Below are positions 10,173 through 17,076 of a stretch of DNA of 64,000 nucleotides, piece after piece (the stretch's first letter is position 1; the number at the start of each line of letters is the position of its first letter). The position numbers and the translations under genes are program-made. Under the pieces are notes generated by a model. That model did no database searches, was not told the origin of the DNA, and saw only the letters and a list, made by a program, of their open reading frames with translations. The stretch lies in assembly GCF_900128415.1 (NCBI RefSeq), contig NZ_LT635772.1:1240001-1304000 (forward strand), written 5' to 3'. This DNA is from Anaerococcus mediterraneensis (GTDB lineage: Bacteria; Bacillota; Clostridia; Tissierellales; Peptoniphilaceae).

Positions 10173-11093
10173 ATGACTGATAAACTAAGTGAAAATATTA
10201 AAAAATTTTCTATGGACTCTCTCCTTATAGAAAAATTTGATGGGGAGATTTTAGTGGATTATAGGAGTGATGAAAAAGTAAATGCCAGATCCATAAGCAA
10301 AACAATTACTAGCATGGGTTGTGGTATCTTAATTGATAAAACTGAGGGAGACTTTAATGAAGAAACTCTAGTCTATCCATTTTTACAAGATAAGGTTAAT
10401 ATAGAAAATAAAAATAACCTAAAATACTTAAAAAAATTAAGAGTAAAAGATTGTTTGACCCATACTGTAGGTTATAGGGATATGATACTTATGAGCAAGG
10501 ACATAGTAGATTTTGATAAAGAAAAACTTTTAGAATTCGCTCTAAATTATCCAATATATTTTAGCCCTGGACAGAGATTTTTATATTCTAATGCTGGTCA
10601 TTTTATTTTAGCTTGTGCAATGGAAGAATATTTAGGCTATAGCTTCTATGATTTTATGGATGAGAATTTCTTTAGTAAAATTGGTATGAAAAATATTGAG
10701 TGGACAAGGTATGGTAAATATGTAGCTGGGTCGACTAAGATATATTTAGATACTATTGACCTAATGAAAATAGGCCGTGTATTGGCAAATAATGGTTCAT
10801 ATAATGGTCAGACTATAGTTAGTGATAGATGGATTAAAAAAATGATTAAACCTAGGTATAAAAATATAAAAGAACATCAGGCTAGACACTACTTATCTGA
10901 CGACTTCTATGGATATGGTATATGGATGGGTAAGGATGGAATCAAGTACGGGTCAGGTCTTGGTGGTCAGTATATAATCTTGGATGAAAAAACCGGTATA
11001 ATAATAGTGACCACCAACAATGGAGATCTTAATAAAAGTCATGCAATAAAAAATGATATTGATTATTTGATAAATTTTTATAGAGGAGAGTAA
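10173..11093 (+). CDS. Serine hydrolase, beta-lactamase/esterase (class C) fold
   Basis: A 306-residue protein with the three landmarks of the penicillin-recognising serine hydrolase fold: SxxK at Ser40-Lys43 (SISK), YSN in FLYSNAGH, and GLGGQY near the C terminus in place of KTG. This matches the EstB / 6-aminohexanoate-dimer hydrolase / class C-like group. There is no signal peptide or membrane segment, so it should be cytosolic, which argues against a cell-wall or resistance role. The substrate is unknown. TGAGGAG precedes the ATG and the next gene follows after one base. Confidence 0.78.
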   Translation: MTDKLSENIKKFSMDSLLIEKFDGEILVDYRSDEKVNARSISKTITSMGCGILIDKTEGDFNEETLVYPFLQDKVNIENKNNLKYLKKLRVKDCLTHTVGYRDMILMSKDIVDFDKEKLLEFALNYPIYFSPGQRFLYSNAGHFILACAMEEYLGYSFYDFMDENFFSKIGMKNIEWTRYGKYVAGSTKIYLDTIDLMKIGRVLANNGSYNGQTIVSDRWIKKMIKPRYKNIKEHQARHYLSDDFYGYGIWMGKDGIKYGSGLGGQYIILDEKTGIIIVTTNNGDLNKSHAIKNDIDYLINFYRGE

Positions 11094-11094
11094 A

Positions 11095-11397
11095 ATGGCT
11101 TACGAATATTTAAAAAAACATACACAAACATACGAAAATCACAAAATCTTAATTGAAAAAATTAATGATATTTTAGATGAGTTTGAAAAAGAAAGAGAAG
11201 ATTTTAATAAACTTGTAGAGTATTATTATAGCGAACAATTCAAAAATGACTATGATGATTCAAACGAAGGCAAAATAGATTCTTCTATTAACCAAGGTAT
11301 CCTAACAGAAGATGCCATATATGACTTGATGGGGGATGATTATTACCTAGCTCTAAGATTTTTAGACCTAGCTAACAAAATGATCCAACAGAAATAA
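11095..11397 (+). CDS. Small DUF4298-like protein
   Basis: A 100-residue, acidic, mainly helical protein with no membrane segment. The pattern (helical N-half, then FDD/YYSEQF, then GILTEDAIYDLMGDDYYLALRFLDLANKMI) resembles the DUF4298 family of small uncharacterised Firmicutes proteins; this is recognition from memory. It starts one base after the serine hydrolase stop, with AGGAG inside that gene's end, so the two are almost certainly co-transcribed. The function is unknown. Confidence 0.7.
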   Translation: MAYEYLKKHTQTYENHKILIEKINDILDEFEKEREDFNKLVEYYYSEQFKNDYDDSNEGKIDSSINQGILTEDAIYDLMGDDYYLALRFLDLANKMIQQK

Positions 11398-11556
11398 AAA
11401 GGGGTTGTTGCAAATTGTGAATAATTATCGTCCCATCGGCAGAGGGTTCTCTTAGAAAATTTTTTATATAGCCTGCCGGCTCATGGAGGCAAAATTTTCT
11501 AAGGGGTTCCTCTGGTGATATTGGGACGATTTATTCATTCTGCAACAGCCCCTTTT
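11397..11556. repeat. 160-bp imperfect palindrome, MITE-like element
   Basis: The outer ends are AAAAGGGG(T)TGTTGCA on the left and its near reverse complement TGCAAC(A)GCCCCTTTT on the right. Further nested arms pair in register: ATCGTCCCA (11427-11435) with TGGGACGAT (11522-11530), AGAGG (11441-11445) with CCTCT (11509-11513), and TTAGAAAATTTT (11452-11463) with AAAATTTTCTAA (11491-11502). It fills the whole space between two convergent genes and carries no ORF. The outer CTGTTGCA core recalls the ends of some IS elements, so a transposon-derived MITE is plausible. It can also act as a bidirectional terminator. Confidence 0.75.
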
Positions 11557-11557
11557 C

Positions 11558-12295
11558 TTATCTTCTTCTTTTGCTAAAGGAATTAACTACTGCACTGGCT
11601 ACTAATATAGCTACAATAGATTCTGGAATACCATTTGTGATAAAGGCAGAAAAAATAGTTTTTGCGGCTAGGTCTTGACTTATACCTAGAGCCTCTACAT
11701 ATCTTTGGGCATAGAGGACATATATAAGTCCAAGGACTAGGCCAGAATTGGTGAGAGTTCCAAAAAAAGAACTTACAGCTATAGCAAAATTAGCTTTTTT
11801 ATTTTTTACTGATAGGTAAAGTAAAACAACAGCAATTATCAAAAATATAATTGAAAAAATTTTATTTGCTAAATTAACATCAGCAGTAAAAGATTTTATT
11901 GTTAAAACTGCCAAAGCTACAACAACTATGGCCCAAAATATATTCATGAATATTCTAAGTTTGCTATTATCCTTATCTTTGAGTCCTTTGTATACAAGAC
12001 CAGTCACAACACCAATTAAAACCCTAGGCACTATAGATATTAGAGGATTTAAAAACACAAAGGCTAATGGTCCAGGCGTAGTCATTGACCTAAACATAGA
12101 AAAAGCTCCAAAAATCAATCCAACTAAGCCTCCAACAATAGGTCCTTGGATTATACCAGCTATGATAACTGGTATATGAAGGCTTGTGATTGTAAGCGGA
12201 CCTAGAGGTATGAAACCTAAAGGTGTCAAACCAAGCATTATAACAATCGCTCCCAAGATACCAACAGTAGTCAGATCTTTTGTTTCGAATTTCAT
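11558..12295 (-). CDS. ECF transporter S component (substrate unknown)
   Basis: A 245-residue membrane protein with about six hydrophobic segments. The N-terminal pattern (KDLTTVGILGAIVIMLGLTP, then GPLTITSLHIPVIIAGIIQGP and GGLVGLIFGAFS) fits the substrate-binding S subunits of energy-coupling-factor vitamin transporters, which pair with a shared EcfA/A'/T module encoded elsewhere. A middle segment (residues about 105-165) adds two extra predicted membrane spans. No riboswitch is apparent in the short leader, so the substrate stays open. AAGGAG precedes the ATG. Confidence 0.75.
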   Translation of the reverse strand: MKFETKDLTTVGILGAIVIMLGLTPLGFIPLGPLTITSLHIPVIIAGIIQGPIVGGLVGLIFGAFSMFRSMTTPGPLAFVFLNPLISIVPRVLIGVVTGLVYKGLKDKDNSKLRIFMNIFWAIVVVALAVLTIKSFTADVNLANKIFSIIFLIIAVVLLYLSVKNKKANFAIAVSSFFGTLTNSGLVLGLIYVLYAQRYVEALGISQDLAAKTIFSAFITNGIPESIVAILVASAVVNSFSKRRR

Positions 12296-12325
12296 ATCAA
12301 TCTCCTTATTTTTCTTATTGTCTAC

Positions 12326-12354
12326 ATTATACTTTAAAAAAAGAATTGTAAAGA
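12326..12354 (-). promoter_or_regulatory. Candidate promoter of the ECF S-component gene
   Basis: On the minus strand TATAAT (12331-12326) lies about 30 bases before the start codon. A weak -35 (TCTTTA, 12354-12349) is 17 bases upstream; TTTACA at 15 bases is the alternative. Confidence 0.5.
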
Positions 12355-12527
12355 AAATTTTATAAAATCTTCCATTTACTTAAAAATATGCAATTATGGT
12401 AGAATTTAAGTTAGTAGTTTAAGGAAAACTTAGCCTAGATAATTATTTTAAAACCTTAATATAATTACTTACCTATGATTAGGATAAAAAATGTAGTACA
12501 AGGTAAACAAAAGAATGGGGGGATATT

Positions 12528-12755
12528 ATGACCGTAGTTTCACTTAGACTAAATAAAGAGGAAAATGAACTATTTAGAACATACTCTAAGCATACAGGCA
12601 AGAGCTTATCAGAATTATTTAAAACTGCCTTGACAGAGCAAATTGAAGATGAGTTAGACTATGAAACGGGTATCAAAGCTTTAAGAGACTTTGAGAAGAA
12701 TCCTGTCACTTACTCCATTGATGATATAATTGCGGAATTAGAAAATGACATATAG
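12528..12755 (+). CDS. RelB/DinJ-type antitoxin
   Basis: A 75-residue protein with an N-terminal ribbon-helix-helix signature (VVSLRLNKEENELFRTYSKHTGKSLSELFKTAL), which binds DNA as a dimer, and an acidic C-terminal tail (YSIDDIIAELENDI) that normally wraps the toxin. GGGGGG lies seven bases before the ATG. The downstream toxin reading frame overlaps by 11 bases but is broken, so this antitoxin is now apparently without a functional partner here. Confidence 0.82.
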   Translation: MTVVSLRLNKEENELFRTYSKHTGKSLSELFKTALTEQIEDELDYETGIKALRDFEKNPVTYSIDDIIAELENDI

Positions 12756-13009
12756 ACTTCTAATATCAGATGATGTAAAAAAGAAGTTAAGTAAAATGGA
12801 CAAATATTTGGCCCTTATGTTAGCAAAGGATATGAGAAAAAACTTGATGGCCTAGAAAATCCGAGAAGAATAGGAAAGGCTCTTGTTGGTGATCATAAAG
12901 GTTTATGGAGATATAGAATAGGACTTATAGGGTTATTTGCCAAATACGAGATGATGAGTTAGTAGTTTTGGCCATTGATATAGGTCATATGAATAATATA
13001 TATAAGTAA
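12745..13009 (+). pseudogene. RelE-type toxin, frameshifted
   Basis: Three consecutive frames together encode a normal-length RelE-like toxin. Frame 1 from ATG 12745 gives MTYRLLISDDVKKKLSKMDK and runs to an A run near 12836-12842. Frame 2 continues KLDGLENPRRIGKAL and HKGLWRYRIG to about 12923. Frame 3 gives YRVICQIRDDELVVLAIDIG and ends NNIYK at the TAA 13007-13009. Each junction looks like the loss of one base, the first in a poly-A run. GLWRYR and YRVIC are the conserved core of RelE mRNA interferases. The first frame stops at 12855 after 36 codons. A sequencing error in the homopolymer cannot be excluded for the first shift. Confidence 0.82.
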
Positions 13010-13038
13010 GATCAGCCGTCATGGGTTTGATCTTTTTT
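13008..13038 (+). terminator. Terminator of the relB-relE locus
   Basis: AAGATCA and TGATCTT form a 7-bp stem overlapping the old toxin stop, followed by a T run. Confidence 0.65.
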
Positions 13039-13130
13039 ATTATTTTTTGTCTTAGATTTGAACAAGTGACAAATGATGGGGTTGATAAGTAGTTGATTGT
13101 AGAAATCTGCTATAATTGATGTTAAAATAT

Positions 13131-13158
13131 AAAAAGAGGTCGTTTCAGACCTCTTTTT
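13131..13158. terminator. Bidirectional terminator downstream of tRNA-Lys
   Basis: AAAAAGAGGTC and GACCTCTTTTT are perfect 11-base complements around a 6-base loop, with A and T tracts built into the arms so that it works in both directions. On the minus strand it lies 66 bases past the tRNA 3' end and should end the tRNA-Lys transcript. Confidence 0.85.
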
Positions 13159-13223
13159 AGTTGCCCACATCTTTCCCACACATTTATAAGAACGTTGAGT
13201 TTTCAATGTTTGCTTTATATTAT

Positions 13224-13299
13224 TGGTGCACCATCAGAGACTCGAACTCTGGACACCCTGATTAAGAGTCAGGTGCTCTACCAACTGAGCTAATGGTGC
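13224..13299 (-). tRNA. tRNA-Lys (anticodon CUU)
   Basis: Read on the minus strand, the acceptor arms GCACCAT and ATGGTGC pair over 7 bp. The D-arm is AGCTCAGTTGGTAGAGC, the anticodon stem CCTGA/TCAGG encloses the loop CTCTTAA (anticodon CTT, reads AAG), and the T-arm carries GTTCGAGTC. The 3' CCA is encoded. Total length is 76 nt with no variable-arm extension. Confidence 0.96.
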
Positions 13300-13316
13300 T
13301 TGATAACTACCTTTAT

Positions 13317-13345
13317 AGTTTACCATGCACCTGCTATATTGTCAA
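13317..13345 (-). promoter_or_regulatory. Promoter of tRNA-Lys
   Basis: On the minus strand TTGACA (13345-13340) and TAAACT (13322-13317) are 17 bases apart, about 18 bases before the tRNA 5' end. The -35 hexamer includes part of the TGA stop codon of the lipoprotein gene upstream. Confidence 0.75.
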
Positions 13346-14223
13346 GATTTTTTTGAAAATCCCCAAATTTTCATTATCTGATCAGAGAAATCATTAAAAT
13401 CCCATTCTATTATAGAGTTTTTTACACTATTTGGATCATTAATTATAAATTTGCCATTTTGATATGAATCAATTACTAGAATGTGCCCGTAAAGAGTAAA
13501 ATAACCTCTTGACACAGAGATCATTACAGGTCCTTTTTTTAGTGCCTCTATTACAGCTTTTTCATCTAGGTTTATTTCTTCTACATTTATATTATATTTC
13601 TCAGCTTCATGACTAATAAAAAGCCAGTCCATGCCACTATCGTTCATGAATTTCTCTGCATCTTTTGCTATCTCGTTTGGATATTTCATTTGACCTGTTA
13701 GCCTTGAAATAACCATGGACATAGAAGTAGGACCACAACCAGAAACGCCAATATTTGTTGGATACAAATTATTATAGGCCCATCTATTATCCCATTGAAG
13801 AAAATAGGGGGTTTGTCGTTTTAGTTTGACAGATTCGCCTTCATAAAAATCAAATTCTGTTAAATTATGATTTTTATTATAGACAAACTCTATAGTATCT
13901 GGATCATTACCAGTTAAATAAGCATCAACATCTGATAAATTGTAGAAGTTATTGTAAATCCATTTGGCTTTCTTGTCTTTCTTTGCTTCCTCTTCGACAT
14001 TTTTTATTATTTCTTCTTTTATATCAGATTTTTTTATTGGTTCTTGTTTATATTTAAAGTCTAAAAAATTTTTTGTTGCAAATGTATCGCTAGCTAGAGA
14101 TTTTATATCTTCTATTATTTGTACACTTTCTTCATCTATAAATCCTTTTATATCAAATTTTTCCTCACTATTGCAAGATGTTAGGATTAGGGATGAAAAA
14201 ATAATTAAAAATAGCTTTTTCAT
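13342..14223 (-). CDS. Lipoprotein with C39-like cysteine peptidase domain
   Basis: A 293-residue secreted lipoprotein: signal peptide MKKLFLIIFSSLILTSC with the lipobox LILTSC (Cys17 lipidated). A charged linker follows, then a papain-like C39_2 domain from about residue 137. The putative triad is visible: Cys163 in SGCGPTSMSMV, His247 in GHILVI and Asp263 in NDPNS. C39-like domains cut peptides after double-glycine leaders or act on cell-surface peptides; no transporter or bacteriocin gene is nearby, so the target is unknown. It is divergent from queT. Confidence 0.83.
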   Translation of the reverse strand: MKKLFLIIFSSLILTSCNSEEKFDIKGFIDEESVQIIEDIKSLASDTFATKNFLDFKYKQEPIKKSDIKEEIIKNVEEEAKKDKKAKWIYNNFYNLSDVDAYLTGNDPDTIEFVYNKNHNLTEFDFYEGESVKLKRQTPYFLQWDNRWAYNNLYPTNIGVSGCGPTSMSMVISRLTGQMKYPNEIAKDAEKFMNDSGMDWLFISHEAEKYNINVEEINLDEKAVIEALKKGPVMISVSRGYFTLYGHILVIDSYQNGKFIINDPNSVKNSIIEWDFNDFSDQIMKIWGFSKKS

Positions 14224-14367
14224 ACTCTTACTTTACTAGATAATACTATATGCTTCAAATATTATGGGATTCTTACAAAAATATTAAGTAATTATTGTAA
14301 TAATATATTTGTAGATAGATGACGGATATAAAAAGATAAGGTAGTTTTATGATTTATTTTTATTTTC

Positions 14368-14395
14368 TTGAAAAAGACTGAAAGTAAGTTATAGT
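14368..14395 (+). promoter_or_regulatory. Promoter of queT
   Basis: TTGAAA (14368-14373) and TATAGT (14390-14395) are spaced by 16 bases. The predicted start of transcription falls at about 14402, exactly where the riboswitch fold begins. Confidence 0.65.
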
Positions 14396-14401
14396 ATATC
14401 A

Positions 14402-14440
14402 GTAATGTTTCTTGGGACCCATTATAAAAAATATCAAGGA
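14402..14440 (+). promoter_or_regulatory. preQ1-I riboswitch ahead of queT
   Basis: The fold matches the small class I preQ1 aptamer. P1 is TAATG (14403-14407) with CATTA (14420-14424), closed by a 12-base loop (14408-14419). An A-rich tail TAAAAAATAT follows, and a pseudoknot P2 pairs loop bases CTTG (14411-14414) with CAAG (14435-14438). The last loop base, C14419, is where the ligand-pairing cytosine lies. P2 overlaps the AAGGAG ribosome-binding site, so preQ1 binding should block translation. The layout parallels the Bacillus queC aptamer as I remember it. queT is a known target class. Confidence 0.68.
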
Positions 14441-14447
14441 GAAAAAA

Positions 14448-14948
14448 ATGAAAGAAAAAACTTATGATTTTACTGACACTAATTTTATTGTGAAATCTGC
14501 AGTAGTAGCGGCACTTTATGCGGTACTAACATTGTTGTTACCGGTGGCATCTTATGGACCTATACAGTTTAGGTTTAGCGAGATCTTGGTTTTATTAGTA
14601 TTTTATAATAAAAGATTTATCCCTGGTCTAGTCTTAGGATGTGCTATAGCAAACATGTTTAGTCCTATGATGGCTTTTGATGTTGTGTTTGGAACCTTAT
14701 CATCATTTGTAGCTTTTAAACTAATGGAAAGAGCAAAGAGCCTTGTAGTAGCATCATTATTTCCAGTATTATGTGTTATAGTTCCAGCTATAGGTACATG
14801 GTTAATATTGGCTAATAACGAAGTTTTGTTGGTTCTAATTTCACAGTTTATGCTAAGTGAATTTGTTATGGTAACAATAATTGGTGTAGCTATATTTAAA
14901 ATACTTGAACAAAATTCTGTGTTTATGTCATATATAAATAATTTTTAA
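14448..14948 (+). CDS. queT: Queuosine-precursor ECF transporter S component QueT
   Basis: A 166-residue membrane protein with five to six hydrophobic segments and the QueT-family core IQFRFSEILVLLVFYNKRFIPGLVLGCAIANMFSPM. QueT is the substrate-binding subunit of an ECF transporter for preQ1/preQ0-type queuosine precursors. The ATG at 14448 follows AAGGAG; an in-frame start at 14412 would lie inside the riboswitch and is not credible. The riboswitch context strongly supports the substrate. Confidence 0.88.
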   Translation: MKEKTYDFTDTNFIVKSAVVAALYAVLTLLLPVASYGPIQFRFSEILVLLVFYNKRFIPGLVLGCAIANMFSPMMAFDVVFGTLSSFVAFKLMERAKSLVVASLFPVLCVIVPAIGTWLILANNEVLLVLISQFMLSEFVMVTIIGVAIFKILEQNSVFMSYINNF

Positions 14949-14957
14949 GAATAAAAA

Positions 14958-14982
14958 ACCCCGATATTTTTTATATCGGGGA
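14958..14982. terminator. Duplicated terminator hairpin, left copy (IS flank)
   Basis: CCCCGATAT and ATATCGGGG form a 9-bp stem with a 5-T loop, preceded by an A tract. An identical 25-base copy lies at 16580-16604 on the other side of the insertion sequence. This copy has kept the A tract on its left but lost the T tract on its right, which moved with the other copy. Confidence 0.88.
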
Positions 14983-15001
14983 CAGAGCGTCGACAAACCC
15001 A

Positions 15002-16468
15002 CTAATAAATTGGGAGTGTTGGCGCTTTTTCTATATTTATTTTAAAATATATTAATTTTTCAAATAATAACGTAAACTCTTTAGTAAACAGAGGAAAATT
15101 ACCTCCATCTCCGTCTAATCTATCCAGTAATTTTGCTAATTTTTTTATATTTAGGCACGCAAAAGTTAGTGCCGCTTTCATACTCATTTTTTCCTTACCT
15201 ATCATATTGGTATATCTAAAACTATGGTATTCTTTAGCACTTCCGAATTGTCTTTCTATTGTTTCTTTTCTTTGCTTATATTCTGCTTTTCCTGCTTTGG
15301 TTAGTCTGTACCATTCACAATAGTCTATGTATCCTTGCCATATATGCCTTATTATTACTTTTACCTTGCTTTTACTTTTTGTACATTTGCTTAAAGATGG
15401 GCAGTCTTCACATAAGCTTTTCTTGCTTTTATATATTCTGTAGCCTTCTCGTTTTGTTGTTGAGTACAGGAGTATTTTGTTTTCTGGGCATATGTAGCAG
15501 TCGTTCGTTTCGTCATATTTATATTCTTTTGGATAGAAAGATTCTTTATCGTTTCTTCTTCCTTTTGGTTTTGTATATGGTAAGACTGGCATTATTCCTT
15601 TTTCTATTAGTTCTTTTGCTATTGCTGGTATTTTGTATCCTGCATCCATTACTATCTTTTCTGACTTGTATTTTTCTAATTTTTCTTTGAAGAATGATGG
15701 GAAGGTTGTTGAGTCGTGTAGGTTTCCTGGATAGGCTTTGTATCCTAAGATCCATCCATTTTTATCACATGATGTTTGGATTGAGTATGCGTATACTTCT
15801 TTGTGGTTTCCTTTATGGAATAGTCCACTTTCTGGATCTGTTGTTGATTGACTTATTTCTTTTTCTTCTAATATTTCACCATCTGGGTAATCAAAGTCAT
15901 CTTTTCCATTTTTGTTTCTGTCTTCATTTACTTCTTTTTCTAGTTTTCTTTGGTAGGATTTTACTTTTTTCTTTATTTTTACTTTTTGACTTTTATGTCT
16001 GTTGGCGTGGGCTTTTACATGGGTTGAGTCTACAAATTGTATTTTTGTGTCTACGAATCCATAGCTCATTGCTTGGTCTAGGATGTTTTCGAATATTTGA
16101 TTGAATATGTCTGTGTTTTTAAATCTTCTTTCATAGTTTTTCCCGAAGGTTGAGAAGTGTGGAACTTTATCGTAGAAGTCTAGACCTAAAAACCATCGAT
16201 AGGCTATGTTTACTTCTACTTCTCTTATTGTTTGCCTCATGCTGTTTATGTTGAAGAAGTATTGTAGGATTACAAGCTTTATTAATACTACTGGGTCTAT
16301 ACTTGGTCTTCCTGTTGTTTGTGAGTATTTATCTTCTACTAGATCGTATATGAAGTTGAAGTCTATGTATTTGTCTATTTTTCTTAATATGTGATCTTTT
16401 GGGACCAATTGTTCTACTTATACCATTTGAACTTGTTCGGTGTTATTTTTTTCATTTTTGTATAGCAT
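15002..16468 (-). pseudogene. IS1182-family transposase with premature stop
   Basis: From the ATG at 16468, which has GGAGG five bases upstream, the frame reads MLYKNEKNNTEQVQMV and then TAA at 16420-16418. It continues without shift as VEQLVPKDHILRKIDKYIDF and on to a complete DDE transposase. Catalytic acids are visible in FVDSTHVKAHA (Asp), IVMDAGYK (Asp) and ETIERQFGSAKEYH (Glu); the N-terminal DUF772 region carries RPSIDPVVLIKLVIL. The stop lies within the conserved N-terminal part. Reinitiation at a TTG at 16408 would need no ribosome-binding site, so the gene is probably inactive. Length with the stop ignored is 488 codons, normal for the family. Confidence 0.85.
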
Positions 16469-16536
16469 AACTTCCTCCATCTTTAGTATACTTATACCAG
16501 AAGATGGCTTGATTTAAGCGTTTATCGCATAGAAAA

Positions 16537-16569
16537 AGTAGATGAAGTTTTGTTTTTCATCTACTTTGT
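16537..16569. other. 12-bp hairpin in the transposase upstream region
   Basis: AAAGTAGATGAA and TTCATCTACTTT are perfect complements around a 9-base T-rich loop, just inside the right terminal repeat. Such hairpins near the promoter end of an IS commonly stop read-through transcription or hide the ribosome-binding site from outside messages. Confidence 0.6.
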
Positions 16570-16579
16570 CTACAGTCTG

Positions 16580-16604
16580 ACCCCGATATTTTTTATATCG
16601 GGGA
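16580..16604. terminator. Duplicated terminator hairpin, right copy (IS flank)
   Basis: Identical in 25 bases to the copy at 14958-14982. This copy kept the downstream T tract (plus strand) and on the minus strand follows the Asp23-family gene directly. Confidence 0.85.
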
Positions 16605-16610
16605 ATTTTT

Positions 16611-17021
16611 TTATATTTCTTCTTTTTCTTTATCTTGTTTTCTTTTTGCGTATTCTTCTTTGGTTAATACATCAACTATATTTACTTTTACAGCTGCAAC
16701 CTTGATACCTGTTAGGTCAAGAACTTCCTTCTTTACAAGGTTATCTATATCTTTAAAGACTATAGCAGCTTTTTTCCCATATTCTAGGATTAATGACGCC
16801 TCAACTATACAAGTATTCTCTTCTTGGTCTACTGATATACCTGACGTTGATTCTTCATCATTTGTAAAAGAGGATGTTATTGTATTTAGCAAATTACCTT
16901 GTAGGTCTAATACACCATCCACCTTATCTACAACTTTTTTTGTAATTTTTGCTAAAACCTTGTCAGCTACAGTATATTGGCTAACTTGGTCATTAAATGG
17001 TTGATTATTGTATTCTGTCAT
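16611..17021 (-). CDS. Asp23/Gls24 family envelope stress protein (DUF322)
   Basis: A 136-residue protein with the DUF322 core: VADKVLAKITKKVVDKVDGVLDLQGN, then CIVEASLILEYGKKAAIVFKDIDNLVKKEVLDLTGIKVAAVKVNIVDV. The family is associated with envelope or alkaline stress; members can be anchored near the membrane by partner proteins. The start at 17021 follows AAGGAG with six-base spacing; an upstream ATG at 17051 has no such site. It is a single gene, convergent with queT before the IS inserted. Confidence 0.87.
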   Translation of the reverse strand: MTEYNNQPFNDQVSQYTVADKVLAKITKKVVDKVDGVLDLQGNLLNTITSSFTNDEESTSGISVDQEENTCIVEASLILEYGKKAAIVFKDIDNLVKKEVLDLTGIKVAAVKVNIVDVLTKEEYAKRKQDKEKEEI

Positions 17022-17076
17022 ATAAAACTCCTTTTCTCTTATATTTAACATATACCCAGTCTAAGGATTTTATAAA

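Larger units (their letters stand above)
14983..16579 (-). mobile_element. IS1182-family insertion sequence, about 1.6 kb
   Basis: The ends CAGAGCGTCGACAAA (14983-14997) and the reverse complement of 16565-16579 (CAGACTGTAGACAAA) match at 12 of 15 positions and act as terminal inverted repeats. One transposase gene is read on the minus strand. Both flanks carry the same 25-bp palindromic sequence, the original terminator between the convergent queT and Asp23-family genes, so the target duplication is a whole hairpin. IS1182-type elements are known to favour palindromic targets. The boundary with the target repeat has one ambiguous base. Confidence 0.85.

Noticed and set aside
11397..11556. 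Reading the palindrome as a remnant of an IS6-family element
   Set aside because: Only a CTGTTGCA core recalls IS6 ends; there is no transposase fragment and the nested arms differ from an IS internal sequence, so I leave the origin open.
13081..13130. TATAAT at about 13110 as a promoter for a small RNA
   Set aside because: The possible -35 hexamers are 12 or 23 bases away, and the bidirectional terminator begins about 20 bases downstream, leaving almost no transcript.
13012..13206. A 64-codon minus-strand frame past the tRNA
   Set aside because: It runs through two terminators, has no SD and no recognisable domain.
15259..16104. Long open frames on the plus strand opposite the transposase
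   Set aside because: They are antisense shadows of a conserved transposase, rich in Leu/Phe/Cys, without ribosome-binding sites or recognisable domains.
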